Shown here one piece after another: positions 16,027-24,219 of a DNA stretch of 25,285 bases. The notes under the pieces are model-generated. The model searched no databases and had not been told where the DNA came from. It saw only the letters and a list, made by a program, of their open reading frames with translations. Position numbers and translations under genes: made by a program. How positions within the stretch are numbered: the stretch's first letter is position 1; each line of letters opens with the position of its first letter. Location: assembly GCA_964569055.1 (NCBI GenBank), contig CAZMSZ010000070.1, positions 1 through 25,285 of the forward strand, read 5' to 3'. This DNA is from JAWLGW01 sp964569055. Its GTDB lineage: Bacteria; Planctomycetota; J058.

Positions 16027-17394
16027 ATGCGGCGCTGGCAGATCAAGTTCGACGGCGCGAGCGCCGGTCACGTCTACGCCGACACGCTCGAGGCGGCGCG
16101 GCGCGCCGCGGCGGCCGCCTACGCCCGGGTCCACGCCGAGCGCGAGGACGCCCCGGGGCGGGTCAACGTCGACCCCGACGGGGTGTGGGTCGAGTCGGAG
16201 ATCGGCGAGGCGAAGCAGCTCGTGAGCGAGGTCTACGAGGGCCTGCGCCTGCTCCCGGGCATGGAGATGCCCGCCGAGAAGCTGCGCAGCGCGGTCCTCC
16301 TGCTCGAGACCGCGGCGCTCCGCCCGGGGAGCGGGGCCGACGTGAGCGCGGCCGCGGCGACCGGCGGCGGCGGCGACACCGAGCTGCGCGAGGCGCTCGA
16401 GCCGCTGCTCGCCTCGCGCGCGATCTCGACCCCGGTCAAGGCGCGCCTGCGCGGCCTGGTGGAGTGGGTCGGGCTCAACACGCCCGAGGCGGAGCGGCGC
16501 AAGGTCGAGCTGCAGCTGTTCGGGGCGCTGTGGGAGGGCGGGCTGATCGACCCGCGCTTCGCGGAGCCCCCCGGGTGCGAGCTCCACCGCGCCAGCGCCT
16601 TCCTGACCCGGCGCCTGACGGCGGCCGGCGCGCTGCGCGTGGAGCGGTTCGCCGAGGTGACCGACCCCGAGCGGCTGCGGGCCGCCCTGGCGCCCTTCGG
16701 CAAGGACGCGGTGAGCACGCAGTGGGCGTTCGCGCCGCAGGGGGAGCCGGCGCCGCTCGAGCCGCTCCGGCCGCTGGTGCTGCTGGGCGAGCGCGTGCTC
16801 CAGCCGGCGCTGTTCCGGCGCGCGGTCCCCACGCCCGACGACGAGGTGGTCGCGTTCGATCGCACGCTGTTCGACCTGCTCGCGCGCCTGCAGCACTGGA
16901 CCGACGGCCTCGGCCGCCAGGCCGAGCCGCACCTCAAGGAGAAGCAGCTCCAGCTGCTCGCGCGCACCGAGAAGCGGGCCCGCGACGTGCGCCAGCAGAT
17001 GGCCAAGGCCGCCAAGGAGGGCGGCGAGGTGCTCCCGCCCGAGACGGCGCGCCGCGACCTGATCAAGTTCCTGATCGACCAGATGCACCGGATCGCCGAC
17101 GCGCTGGTGTTCCTCCCCGACCGCAGCCTGCGCGACGCCTTCGGCGAGCTGGTGTTCAAGGACGTGGTCTACCGCGGCGCGGGCGCCTATCTCAGCAAGC
17201 GGTTCGGGATCGACCTCGACACCGAGGTGGTCGAGGGCGCCGAGAGCCAGCCCCTGACCGGTCGATACAAGAACGAGACCGACGGCCCGCGCCCAAAGCG
17301 ACCCACGACCCGGATCCACTCGGTGGTGGTGCCCTGCTACACGCGGGACGGCGCGGCGATCCGTCCGGCGTCGGTGCGGGTGGGGGATTACTAG
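16027..17394 (+). CDS. Unknown protein with GrpE-like C-terminal region
   Basis: A 455-residue cytoplasmic protein that I do not recognise as a whole. The N-terminus (MRRWQIKFDGASAGHVYADT) is compact; the middle (residues about 120-260) is helical. From about residue 280 there is a long charged helix (HLKEKQLQLLARTEKRARD), then DLIKFLIDQMHRIADAL, and the end VVVPCYTRDGAAIRPASVRV. That order, a coiled coil, a helical bundle and a final beta piece with G-x-x-I-R-P-A-x-V, is that of GrpE, the nucleotide exchange factor of DnaK, whose end reads roughly GYxxxxRVIRPAxVxV. Similarity is by eye and modest. The ATG at 16027 is preferred over an in-frame ATG at 16018, because TGGAAT lies seven bases before it, as in other genes here. 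It is divergent from kinase copy 1 with 69 bases between and is followed at once by a hexanucleotide array. Confidence 0.75.
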   Translation: MRRWQIKFDGASAGHVYADTLEAARRAAAAAYARVHAEREDAPGRVNVDPDGVWVESEIGEAKQLVSEVYEGLRLLPGMEMPAEKLRSAVLLLETAALRPGSGADVSAAAATGGGGDTELREALEPLLASRAISTPVKARLRGLVEWVGLNTPEAERRKVELQLFGALWEGGLIDPRFAEPPGCELHRASAFLTRRLTAAGALRVERFAEVTDPERLRAALAPFGKDAVSTQWAFAPQGEPAPLEPLRPLVLLGERVLQPALFRRAVPTPDDEVVAFDRTLFDLLARLQHWTDGLGRQAEPHLKEKQLQLLARTEKRARDVRQQMAKAAKEGGEVLPPETARRDLIKFLIDQMHRIADALVFLPDRSLRDAFGELVFKDVVYRGAGAYLSKRFGIDLDTEVVEGAESQPLTGRYKNETDGPRPKRPTTRIHSVVVPCYTRDGAAIRPASVRVGDY

Positions 17395-17465
<71 letters not shown>

Positions 17466-17545
17466 ATTCTTCGGCTTCATTCGCAGCGGCGCGGTCTTAC
17501 GCGACAGCCGGGCCACCGCCCGCGCCCAACCTCGCCGGCCCCGGC

Positions 17546-17551
17546 TATCGT
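17546..17551 (+). promoter_or_regulatory. -10-like box TATCGT, leaderless promoter of the second glycosyltransferase gene
   Basis: TATCGT lies seven bases before the GTG at 17559 and helps choose this start over an in-frame GTG at 17550, which overlaps the box. Confidence 0.45.
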
Positions 17552-17558
17552 GCCCCGC

Positions 17559-18815
17559 GTGACCGCCTCGCCCCGTCTGGTGTTCCTCGCGACCGAGGGC
17601 TTCCCCGCCACGATCTTCCCCTCTCAGGTGGGAGATCTGCTGCGGGTGCTGGCCCGCGAGGGGCTGCGGTTCGAGGTGATCGCGTTCGACCCGCTGCTGG
17701 CGCGCACGGTCCTGAGCGAGCCCGGGCGGGCCGGCCTGCGCGCGCTGCGGCGGGCGCTCCCCCCCTCGACGCCGCTGCGGGTGCGGCCCTACGTCCCCTA
17801 CGAGGACCGGGTCGGGCAGCCGCTGGCCGGGACCTGGCTGGGGTGGGACCTGCGGCGGCGGATCCCGACCGTGGTCCACGCCCGCGGGCTGTGGGCCGCC
17901 GCGCTGGTGGCGCGGCTGGCGGCGTCGCGGCCGTGGGTCCGCCTGATCTACGACGCGCGCGGCGACTACGTGGCCGAGCACGCCTTCCACCACACCGGCC
18001 GCGGCGACGGGGCCGGCAGCCCGTGGGTGCGGCTGGGGGCGGCCCGGATCGTGCGCGCGGAGCGGGCGGTGGTCCGAGCGGCCGACGCGGTGCTCGGTGT
18101 GTCGCGCCCGCTGGTGGACGTGCTCGAGGCCCGCCACGGCGACGTGGCCAGCAAGGCCCACGTGGTCCCGTGCGGCCACGACGCCAGCAAGTTCGCCCAC
18201 GACCCCGCGCGCCGCCAGGCGGTGCGCGCGCGCCTCGGGCTGGGGGCGCGGCGGGTCCTGATCTACGCCGGGTCGCTCGTCCCCTACCAGCTCCCGGGCG
18301 TGGTGGCGCGCGCCGCGGCGCTGGCGCGCGAGCTCGACCCGGCCGCGCACCTGCTGGCGCTGACCCCCGACCCCGAGCGGGCCGACCGGGTGCTGCGGGC
18401 GGGCGGGCTGGAGCCGGGCGCGTTCACCTGCGCCCGCGCCCGCCACGACGAAATGCCCGGGTTCCTCGACGCGGCCGACGCCGCGCTGCTGTTGCGTCGC
18501 CGCGACCCGGTCAACGCCGTGGCGAGCCCGGTCAAGCTGGCCGAATACCTCGCCTGCGGCCTGCCGGTCCTGGTGAGCGAGGGGATCGGGGAGCTGAGCG
18601 GGCTGGTGCGCGACGAGGGGCTCGGCGCGGTGGTGGACGACCCCGACGACGCGGGCGCGCTGCGCGGCGGGATCGCGCGCCTGCTCGAGGCCCCGCCGGC
18701 GCGCGCGCACGTGGCCAAGGTGGCGGCCGAGCGGCTGGCCCGCGAGCGCTACCTCGACGTGTACCGCCGGCTGTACGCCGAGCTCGCCGGGCGGGCCGCG
18801 CGCGCCCTGCGGTAG
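17559..18815 (+). CDS. Glycosyltransferase, GT-B fold (family 4-like)
   Basis: A 418-residue glycosyltransferase. Near the N-terminus RLVFLATEGFPATIFPSQ and DLLRVLAREGLRFEVIAFDP form the first Rossmann-like half. VVHARGLWAAALV, RLIYDARGDYVAEHA and ADAVLGVSRPLVDVL follow, then the donor half with LIYAGSLVPYQLPGVVARA and MPGFLDAADAALLLRRRDPV, and SPVKLAEYLACGLPVLVSE, the signature of family 4 enzymes. No transmembrane segment is present. Donor and acceptor are unknown. The start is taken as GTG 17559, seven bases after a TATCGT box; a GTG at 17550 would add three residues. The next gene, asnB copy 2, begins ten bases after the stop, and its own -10-like box overlaps that stop codon. The pair mirrors the asnB-glycosyltransferase pair at 10723-13610. 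Confidence 0.88.
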   Translation: MTASPRLVFLATEGFPATIFPSQVGDLLRVLAREGLRFEVIAFDPLLARTVLSEPGRAGLRALRRALPPSTPLRVRPYVPYEDRVGQPLAGTWLGWDLRRRIPTVVHARGLWAAALVARLAASRPWVRLIYDARGDYVAEHAFHHTGRGDGAGSPWVRLGAARIVRAERAVVRAADAVLGVSRPLVDVLEARHGDVASKAHVVPCGHDASKFAHDPARRQAVRARLGLGARRVLIYAGSLVPYQLPGVVARAAALARELDPAAHLLALTPDPERADRVLRAGGLEPGAFTCARARHDEMPGFLDAADAALLLRRRDPVNAVASPVKLAEYLACGLPVLVSEGIGELSGLVRDEGLGAVVDDPDDAGALRGGIARLLEAPPARAHVAKVAAERLARERYLDVYRRLYAELAGRAARALR

Positions 18816-18818
18816 CAT
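18813..18818 (+). promoter_or_regulatory. -10-like box TAGCAT overlapping the upstream stop codon; promoter of asnB copy 2
   Basis: TAGCAT lies seven bases before the ATG at 18826. Its first three bases are the TAG stop of the glycosyltransferase gene. asnB copy 2 could thus be transcribed on its own as a leaderless message as well as by read-through. Confidence 0.5.
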
Positions 18819-18825
18819 TCCTCTC

Positions 18826-20748
18826 ATGTGCGGGATCGCCGGGATCCTGGAGCTGCGCGGGGGGACCCCGCCCACGGACCTCGTGCGGCGCATGAACGCG
18901 CTCCAGGCCCACCGCGGGCCCGACGGCGAGGGGCTGCTCGAGCTCGGCCCGCTGGCGCTCGGGCACCGCCGCCTGGCGGTGTTCGACCTGAGCGAGCGCG
19001 CGGCGCAGCCCATGCGGCTGGCGGAGGCGGAGCTCGCGATCAGCTACAACGGCGAGGTCTACAACCACCCCGAGCTGCGGGCCGAGCTCGAGGCGGCCGG
19101 CGAGCGGTTCCGCACCACGAGCGACACCGAGGTCGTGCTGCGGGCCTACGCCCGCTGGGGCGAGGGCGCGCTCGAGCGGCTCAACGGCATGTTCGCGTTC
19201 GCGCTGTGGGACGGAGCCCGGCGGCGGCTGCTCCTCGCCCGCGACCGGTTGGGGATCAAGCCGCTCTACCTGTGGCAGGACGCGGGGCGGCTGGTGTTCG
19301 CCTCCGAGCTCAAGGCGCTGCTGGCGGCGGCGCCCGCGGCGCGCGCGCTCGAGCCGGCCGTGCTGGCGCGGTTCCTCCAGCGCGGCGTGCAGGACGACGG
19401 GCCCGAGACGTTCTTCCGGGGCGCGCGCCAGCTCGCGCCCGCTCACCTGCTCACGGTCGAGCTCGAGGGCGAGCGGGCGCGCGTGCGCGAGCGGCGCTAC
19501 TGGAGCCTGGAGGACGTGATCCCCGCGGCGGCCGCGCAGGGCGACCCCGCCCCCGCGCTGCGGGCGCTCCTCGACGACGCCGTCGCGCTGCAGCTCCGCA
19601 GCGACGTGCCGGTGGGCACCTGCCTCTCGGGCGGGCTCGACTCGAGCGCGGTGGTCGCCCTGGCGTCGGGTCGCGCGAGCGCGCCGGTGCGCACGTTCAC
19701 CGCGGTCTACGACGACCCCGGCTACGACGAGCGCCGCTTCGCGCGCGCGGTGGTGCGCCGCTTCGGCTGCGAGGCCCACGAGGTGAGCCCGCGGCCAGGG
19801 CGCGCGCTGGTGCCGCTGCTCGACCTGATCGGCTGGTATCACGACGAGCCCTGCTCGCGCCCGGGCCTCGTCACGCAGTGGTACGTCATGGCGGCGGCGG
19901 CCGGCCGGGTGACCGTGCTCCTCGACGGCCAGGGCGGCGACGAGCTGCTGCTGGGGTACGCCAGCTACGCGCTCCCCTACCTGCGCTCGCTCGGGGCCGC
20001 CGCGCTGCGCGAGCGCGCGCCCGAGCAAGCGCTCAAGCTGTGGCGCGACGGGCGCGGGCTGCTCGCGCAGCGCAGCACCAGCGCCTACGGGCCGGGGACC
20101 CTGCTGCGCCACGTGGCGGTGGCGAGCTGGCGCCGGCTGGGCCGCGCCGGGCCCGCCCTCGCGCCCGAGCTGGCGGCGGCCGCGGCGGCGCGCGGCGGCG
20201 GGGCTCGGGCCGGGTCGAGCCTGGCGCCGATCGACCGCGCGCTGCGCGACGACGTGACCGCGCTCAGCCTGCCCGCGCTCCTCCACCACGAGGACCGCGC
20301 CAGCATGGCGTTCTCGCTCGAGGCGCGCGTCCCGTTCCTCGACCACCGCCTGGTCGAGCTGTGCCTCGGGCTCGACTTTCGGACCAAGGTCGAGGGCGGC
20401 GCCATGAAGTCGGTCCTGCGCCGCGCCCTCGCGGACCTGCTCCCGTCCGAGGTGCTGACCCGCGAGGACAAGCTCGGCTACCCCACCCCGATCGACCGCT
20501 GGCTGCGGGAGGCGGGGACGGAGGTGCACGAGGTCCTCCTCGACGGCTTCGCCGAGCGCGGCCTGGTCCGGGCGCGCGACGTCGAGCGGCAGGTCGCCGC
20601 CTTCGCGCGCGGCGAGGCCCGCGCCGACCCCTGGCTGCTGTTCCGCTGGCTGACCGCCGAGCTGTGGCTGGCGCGGTTCGTGGACCGCCCGCCCGCGCCG
20701 CCGCTCGTGCCCCCGGGGCTCGACCTGCCCGCGCCGCGCCGCGGCTGA
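18826..20748 (+). CDS. asnB: Asparagine synthetase (glutamine-hydrolysing)-type amidotransferase, copy 2
   Basis: A 640-residue paralogue of the protein at 10723. MCGIAGILEL gives the catalytic Cys2; AHRGPDGEG and SYNGEVYNH complete the glutaminase site. LARDRLGIKPLY and FASELKAL follow. The synthetase domain has the PP-loop CLSGGLDSSAVV near residue 268, LDGQGGDELLLGY and HHEDRASMAFSLEARVPFLDH, so all known catalytic elements are present. It differs from copy 1 in having a longer segment after the PP-loop domain (about residues 380-460) and in DRLGIKPLY versus DRYGEKPLY. As a neighbour of a glycosyltransferase it may amidate a glycan sugar acid, although ordinary asparagine synthesis cannot be excluded. 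The stop is five bases from the end of the convergent second kinase gene. No Shine-Dalgarno sequence; start is supported by a TAGCAT box. Confidence 0.93.
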   Translation: MCGIAGILELRGGTPPTDLVRRMNALQAHRGPDGEGLLELGPLALGHRRLAVFDLSERAAQPMRLAEAELAISYNGEVYNHPELRAELEAAGERFRTTSDTEVVLRAYARWGEGALERLNGMFAFALWDGARRRLLLARDRLGIKPLYLWQDAGRLVFASELKALLAAAPAARALEPAVLARFLQRGVQDDGPETFFRGARQLAPAHLLTVELEGERARVRERRYWSLEDVIPAAAAQGDPAPALRALLDDAVALQLRSDVPVGTCLSGGLDSSAVVALASGRASAPVRTFTAVYDDPGYDERRFARAVVRRFGCEAHEVSPRPGRALVPLLDLIGWYHDEPCSRPGLVTQWYVMAAAAGRVTVLLDGQGGDELLLGYASYALPYLRSLGAAALRERAPEQALKLWRDGRGLLAQRSTSAYGPGTLLRHVAVASWRRLGRAGPALAPELAAAAAARGGGARAGSSLAPIDRALRDDVTALSLPALLHHEDRASMAFSLEARVPFLDHRLVELCLGLDFRTKVEGGAMKSVLRRALADLLPSEVLTREDKLGYPTPIDRWLREAGTEVHEVLLDGFAERGLVRARDVERQVAAFARGEARADPWLLFRWLTAELWLARFVDRPPAPPLVPPGLDLPAPRRG

Positions 20749-20753
20749 GGCCG

Positions 20754-22970
20754 CTACTCGCCCGGGGGGGCGAGGTCCTCGCCGTCCGGCCCCCAGCGCC
20801 AGGCCGGCCACAGCTCGACCACCCCCTCGCTCGTCCCGCGCAGCAGCCAGCGGCCGTCGGGCGCGATCGCCAGCGAGCGCGCGCGCCGCTGCAGCCGGTC
20901 GCGCACGGCGAACAGCTCGCGCCCGCTGGCGAGGTCCCAGACCACGAGGTCTTGCCGGCCGCGTTCATCCGGCCGCGTGTCCCCGCTGCTCGAGAACAGG
21001 AGCCCGCGCGCGACGGCGAGGGCCGAGACGGCGCGCGAGTGGGCGTTCGGGGTCGCGACGCCCTCGCGGCGGAGCGGCCGCTGCTCGCGGCCCGGCGCGC
21101 TCGCGCCGAGCGGCGCGGCGCAGAGCAGCCCGAGGTTGTCGCCCCAGGCCAGCGTCCCGCCCGCCGGGTCGTAGGTGACCGCGCGCGCCTGCTGGGACAG
21201 CCCCAGCATCCAGGCCCGGCGGAGCTGCCCCTCTCCGGCGGCCCACAGCTGCAGCGTGCGCGTGGCCGCCACGTCTTCGGCCTCGTTGCCGCCGCCTCCG
21301 ACGGCGAGGACGCGCCCGTCTCCCAGGGCGACGAGGTCCAACACGCCGAACTGCTGCGCGTCGGCTGCCTCGGGCGTGGCGGGCGCGAGCGGGGCTCCGC
21401 TCGCCAGGTCGATCGCCGTGAGCCCAGCCCAGTGGCCGTACAGCGCGACGCCCTCGGGCGTGAGGGCCAGCGCCTCGGCGAAGCGCCCGAAGTGGCCCGG
21501 GACGGGAGCTGGCGGAGCNNNNNNNNNNNNNNNNNNNNNNNNNNNNNNNNNNNNNNNNNNNNNNNNNNNNNNNNNNNNNNNNNNNNNNNNNNNNNNNNNN
21601 NNNNNNNNNNNNNNNNNNAGGGCGAGCCCCGCCTCCGCGTCGCGGCGCCGCGGGTGGTCGGGGTGCGCCGCGAGCCAGCGCGTGAGCTGCTCGCGCCGCG
21701 CCTCGAACGTCCCGCCCGCGAGGACGCGGGCGAGCGCCTCGCCAGCCCTCAGCCAGTCGCGGACCTGGCGCGTCCCGCCTCGCCGCTCGAGCCAGGCGCG
21801 CACGCCACGGAGCCACTCGCGGAGGCGCTCCACGCGCTCGAGCGCGGAGAGCGCGTCCTGGGCGGCGGCCTGGGCGGAGGCCTGGGCGCGGCGCGTCAGG
21901 GGGTGCTCGTCTCCCAGCCACTCGGGGCGGTTGGTGAGCCAGGTTTCGAGCTCCTGGGCGCGGGCGCGCGGCGGCTGCAGCGCCTCGGCCCGCGCCAGCG
22001 ACTCCTCGTACGGGCGCAGCCGCGCGGCGCGCGCGTGCGCTCGCCAGGCGACCGCGACGACCCCGGCGCCGAGCAGGAGCGCGAGCGCGGCGCCGGCGGC
22101 GAGCGCGCGTCGTCGGCGCGCCCGCGCGCGGCGCGCTCCCTCGGCCGCCGCGGCGGCGACCGGCTCGCCGGCCAGGAACCGGTCGAGGTCGTCGCGCAGC
22201 GCCTCGGCGCTCGGATAGCGCAGGAGGCGCTCGCGGATCAACGCGGCGCGACACACCGCGGCGAGCTCGCTCGGGGCGGGGTCCAGGCGCTCCCAGGCCG
22301 GCTCTCCGAGCAGCACCTTGTGCAGCACCTCCACGCCGCGCCCGGCGAAGGGCGGCTCGCCCGTGAGGCACGCGAACAGGACCGCGCCGAGGCCCCACAC
22401 GTCGCAGCGCGCGTCGATCAGGGCGCGCTCGCCGGCGGCCTGCTCGGGCGCCATGTAGGCCGGGGTGCCCACTGCGGTCCCGGTCTGGGTGAGGGTCTGG
22501 GCGTCGAGCTCGCGGGCGAGCCCGAAGTCGAGCAGGACCGGCGTCCCGTCGGGCCGCACGATCACGTTGCTCGGCTTGAGGTCGCGGTGCAGGATCCCCT
22601 GCGCGTGCACCGCGACCATGGCGTCGGCGAGCGCGCGGACCAGCGTGGCGGCCTCACGCGGCGGGAGCGGGCCGGCGCGGAGCGCGGCGTCGAGCCCTCG
22701 CCCCTCCACCAGCTCGCTCACCAGGAACGGCCCTTGGGGGGCGCGCCCCAGCTCGTGGACCGCGACCACGTTGGGGTGGCGGACCCGCGCCAGGAGCTCG
22801 GCCTCGCGGCCGAACCGGGTCAGGGCCACCGGGTCGGCCGCCCCCTCCAGGATCAGCTTGAGCGCCAGCGGGCGCGGGACCTCGGGGCGGCGGACCTCGT
22901 ACACGACGCCCATGCCGCCGCGGCCCAGCTCGCGCACGAGCTGGTAGACACCGATCGCTCGCCCCTCCAC
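20754..22970 (-). CDS. Transmembrane Hanks-type Ser/Thr protein kinase with WD40-like C-terminal domain, copy 2 (interrupted by an assembly gap)
   Basis: The kinase domain covers about residues 1-265: ELGRGGMGVVYEVR, LALKLILEG, ILHRDLKPSNVIV, LLDFGLAREL (intact DFG), GTPAYMAPEQAAG and CDVWGLGAVLFA, ending in LRDDLDRFLAGEPVA. A transmembrane helix lies near 283-305 (AAGAALALLLGAGVVAVAW). A helical linker has repeated LETWLTNRP and LTRWLAAHPDHP units, similar to those in kinase copy 1. The C-terminal part has WD-like blades: LQLWAAGEG, LVVWDLASGRELFAV and GVVELWPAW. A run of 100 N at 21519-21618 breaks the linker-propeller border, so the length of 738 and the continuity of frame across it are nominal. 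Both sides read well in the frame given. The GTG start is six bases from a TATCCT box. Convergent with asnB copy 2. Confidence 0.9.
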   Translation of the reverse strand: MEGRAIGVYQLVRELGRGGMGVVYEVRRPEVPRPLALKLILEGAADPVALTRFGREAELLARVRHPNVVAVHELGRAPQGPFLVSELVEGRGLDAALRAGPLPPREAATLVRALADAMVAVHAQGILHRDLKPSNVIVRPDGTPVLLDFGLARELDAQTLTQTGTAVGTPAYMAPEQAAGERALIDARCDVWGLGAVLFACLTGEPPFAGRGVEVLHKVLLGEPAWERLDPAPSELAAVCRAALIRERLLRYPSAEALRDDLDRFLAGEPVAAAAAEGARRARARRRRALAAGAALALLLGAGVVAVAWRAHARAARLRPYEESLARAEALQPPRARAQELETWLTNRPEWLGDEHPLTRRAQASAQAAAQDALSALERVERLREWLRGVRAWLERRGGTRQVRDWLRAGEALARVLAGGTFEARREQLTRWLAAHPDHPRRRDAEAGLAXXXXXXXXXXXXXXXXXXXXXXXXXXXXXXXXXXAPPAPVPGHFGRFAEALALTPEGVALYGHWAGLTAIDLASGAPLAPATPEAADAQQFGVLDLVALGDGRVLAVGGGGNEAEDVAATRTLQLWAAGEGQLRRAWMLGLSQQARAVTYDPAGGTLAWGDNLGLLCAAPLGASAPGREQRPLRREGVATPNAHSRAVSALAVARGLLFSSSGDTRPDERGRQDLVVWDLASGRELFAVRDRLQRRARSLAIAPDGRWLLRGTSEGVVELWPAWRWGPDGEDLAPPGE
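21519..21618. other. Assembly gap (100 N)
   Basis: Exactly 100 undetermined bases, the usual placeholder for a scaffold gap of unknown size. Real sequence of the kinase may be longer or shorter here. Confidence 0.99.
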
Positions 22971-22976
22971 TCCGCG

Positions 22977-22982
22977 AGGATA
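22977..22982 (-). promoter_or_regulatory. -10-like box TATCCT, leaderless promoter of kinase copy 2
   Basis: On the minus strand TATCCT stands six bases before the GTG at 22970, with no Shine-Dalgarno sequence. The kinase copy 1 gene has the same arrangement. Confidence 0.5.
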
Positions 22983-23015
22983 GCGGGCCGGGCGCGGGCG
23001 CGCCGCGCCGAGCGC

Positions 23016-23282
23016 TCAGCGCGAGCGCAGCCGGTCCCAGCCTTGGCGGGGGATCTCCACGACCTCGGTCTCGGGCAGGAAGGACCGCGCGGCGCCGGCG
23101 GCGCTCTCCGCCTCGACCCCGGCCTCGCCCTCGCCGGTGATCCGCCAGGCGGCGTCGGGCGCGAGGATCGGGTCGCTGCGGCGCGTCCCCTCGGGCCGCT
23201 CGTCGCTCGCGCCGCCGGCCTCGACCGGCAGGGTGAAGCAGCGTCCGACGCCCAGGCTCGAGAGCGGCACCTTCCGGCGCAT
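23016..23282 (-). CDS. Small unknown protein, 88 residues
   Basis: I do not recognise this protein. It has 88 residues, no signal peptide and no transmembrane segment. The N-terminus MRRKVPLSSLGVGRCFTLPV is the best-defined part and looks like a small beta-barrel start (a 'xVGxxFTLP' strand-turn). The middle is acidic and the end (VVEIPRQGWDRLRSR) is basic. The ATG is well supported by GGAGG six bases upstream. A TAGGGT box at 23302-23307 gives this gene a short leader, unlike its leaderless neighbours. It is divergent from the isocitrate lyase/PEP mutase family gene (84 bases between starts) and 45 bases upstream of kinase copy 2 on the same strand. Codon use matches its neighbours, so I take it as real. 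Confidence 0.7.
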   Translation of the reverse strand: MRRKVPLSSLGVGRCFTLPVEAGGASDERPEGTRRSDPILAPDAAWRITGEGEAGVEAESAAGAARSFLPETEVVEIPRQGWDRLRSR

Positions 23283-23354
23283 GGCGACCTCCAGGCGGGA
23301 CACCCTAGCGCGGCGCGACGGCGCTCGCCAGGCGAGGGCGCGGGCTCCTGCGCT

Positions 23355-23360
23355 TATGCT
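23355..23360 (+). promoter_or_regulatory. -10-like box TATGCT, leaderless promoter of the isocitrate lyase/PEP mutase family gene
   Basis: TATGCT stands six bases before the GTG at 23367 and no Shine-Dalgarno sequence lies in between. Confidence 0.45.
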
Positions 23361-23366
23361 GGTGAC

Positions 23367-24209
23367 GTGACCGACCTCGCCGCACGCCGCGCCGCGTTCC
23401 GCGCCCTCCACGCGCAGGGCTGCTTCGTGATGCCGAACCCATGGGACCGCGGCAGCGCGATCGCGCTGAGTCAGCTTGGATTCCCGGCGCTGGCCAGCTC
23501 CAGCGCGGCGCTCGCGTTCTCGCGTGGCCTGCCCGATACCCCCACCGCCCTCTCGCGCGACGAGGTGCTCGCGCACCTGCGCGAGCTGGGCGCCGCGACG
23601 TCCCTGCCCCTGAACGCCGACTTCCAGGCCGGCTACGCCGCCGACGCGGAGGGCGTCGCGCAGAACGTGCGTCTGTGTGTCGAGTGCGGAGTCGCCGGCC
23701 TTTCGATCGAAGACGCCACCGGCGAGCCCGGGCGTCCGCTGTTCGAGCTTCCGGCGGCGGTGGAGCGGGTCCGCGCCGCCCGCGCCGCGATCGACGCGGC
23801 GGGCGGAGGCGTGCTCCTCACCGCGCGCGCCGAGTGCCACCTCGTCGGCCATCCCGACGCGCTCGCCGAGTCGATCCGGCGGCTGACCGCGTACGCCGAG
23901 GCTGGCGCCGACGTCCTGTACGCGCCCGGACTGCAGGGCGCCGGCGCGATCCGCGCCGTGGTCGAGGCGGTAGCCCCTCGCCCAGTCAACGTGCTCGTCG
24001 GCGCGGCCACGGGGCTCCGCCTGGCCGACGTGGCTGCGCTCGGGGTCCGGCGCATCAGCCTGGGCTCGGCCCTGGCGCGGACCGCCTGGACGGCGTTCCT
24101 GCGCGCGGCCGACGCGCTCGCGAGCGCTGGGGAGCTCGGCGGGCTCGCGGGGATCGCGACCACGGGCGAGCTGAGCACACTGTTCGCGCCCGCAGCCCGC
24201 GGCGACTGA
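23367..24209 (+). CDS. Isocitrate lyase/phosphoenolpyruvate mutase family protein
   Basis: A 280-residue (beta/alpha)8 enzyme of the PEP mutase/isocitrate lyase superfamily. Visible motifs are FVMPNPWDRGSAIALSQLGF, ALASSSAALAFSRG (substrate phosphate or carboxylate site), LPLNADFQAGY and GVAGLSIEDATG (Mg2+ ligands), and LLTARAECHL. The KKCGH loop of true isocitrate lyases is absent, as in the PEP mutase, oxaloacetase and carboxyvinyl-phosphonate mutase branches. The reaction probably makes or breaks a C-C or C-P bond in a 2-oxo or 2,3-dicarboxylate substrate, but the substrate cannot be told. The GTG start fits the conserved N-terminus (DLAARRAAFRALH) and a TATGCT box six bases before it. It ends ten bases before the convergent lipase gene. 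No neighbouring phosphonate genes are seen, so a phosphonate role is not supported. Confidence 0.88.
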   Translation: MTDLAARRAAFRALHAQGCFVMPNPWDRGSAIALSQLGFPALASSSAALAFSRGLPDTPTALSRDEVLAHLRELGAATSLPLNADFQAGYAADAEGVAQNVRLCVECGVAGLSIEDATGEPGRPLFELPAAVERVRAARAAIDAAGGGVLLTARAECHLVGHPDALAESIRRLTAYAEAGADVLYAPGLQGAGAIRAVVEAVAPRPVNVLVGAATGLRLADVAALGVRRISLGSALARTAWTAFLRAADALASAGELGGLAGIATTGELSTLFAPAARGD

Positions 24210-24219
24210 TCGGCGGCCC

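Noticed and set aside
23367..24209. Phosphonate biosynthesis locus
   Set aside because: Only a superfamily match; no phosphonopyruvate decarboxylase or other phosphonate gene is nearby, and the family has many other activities.
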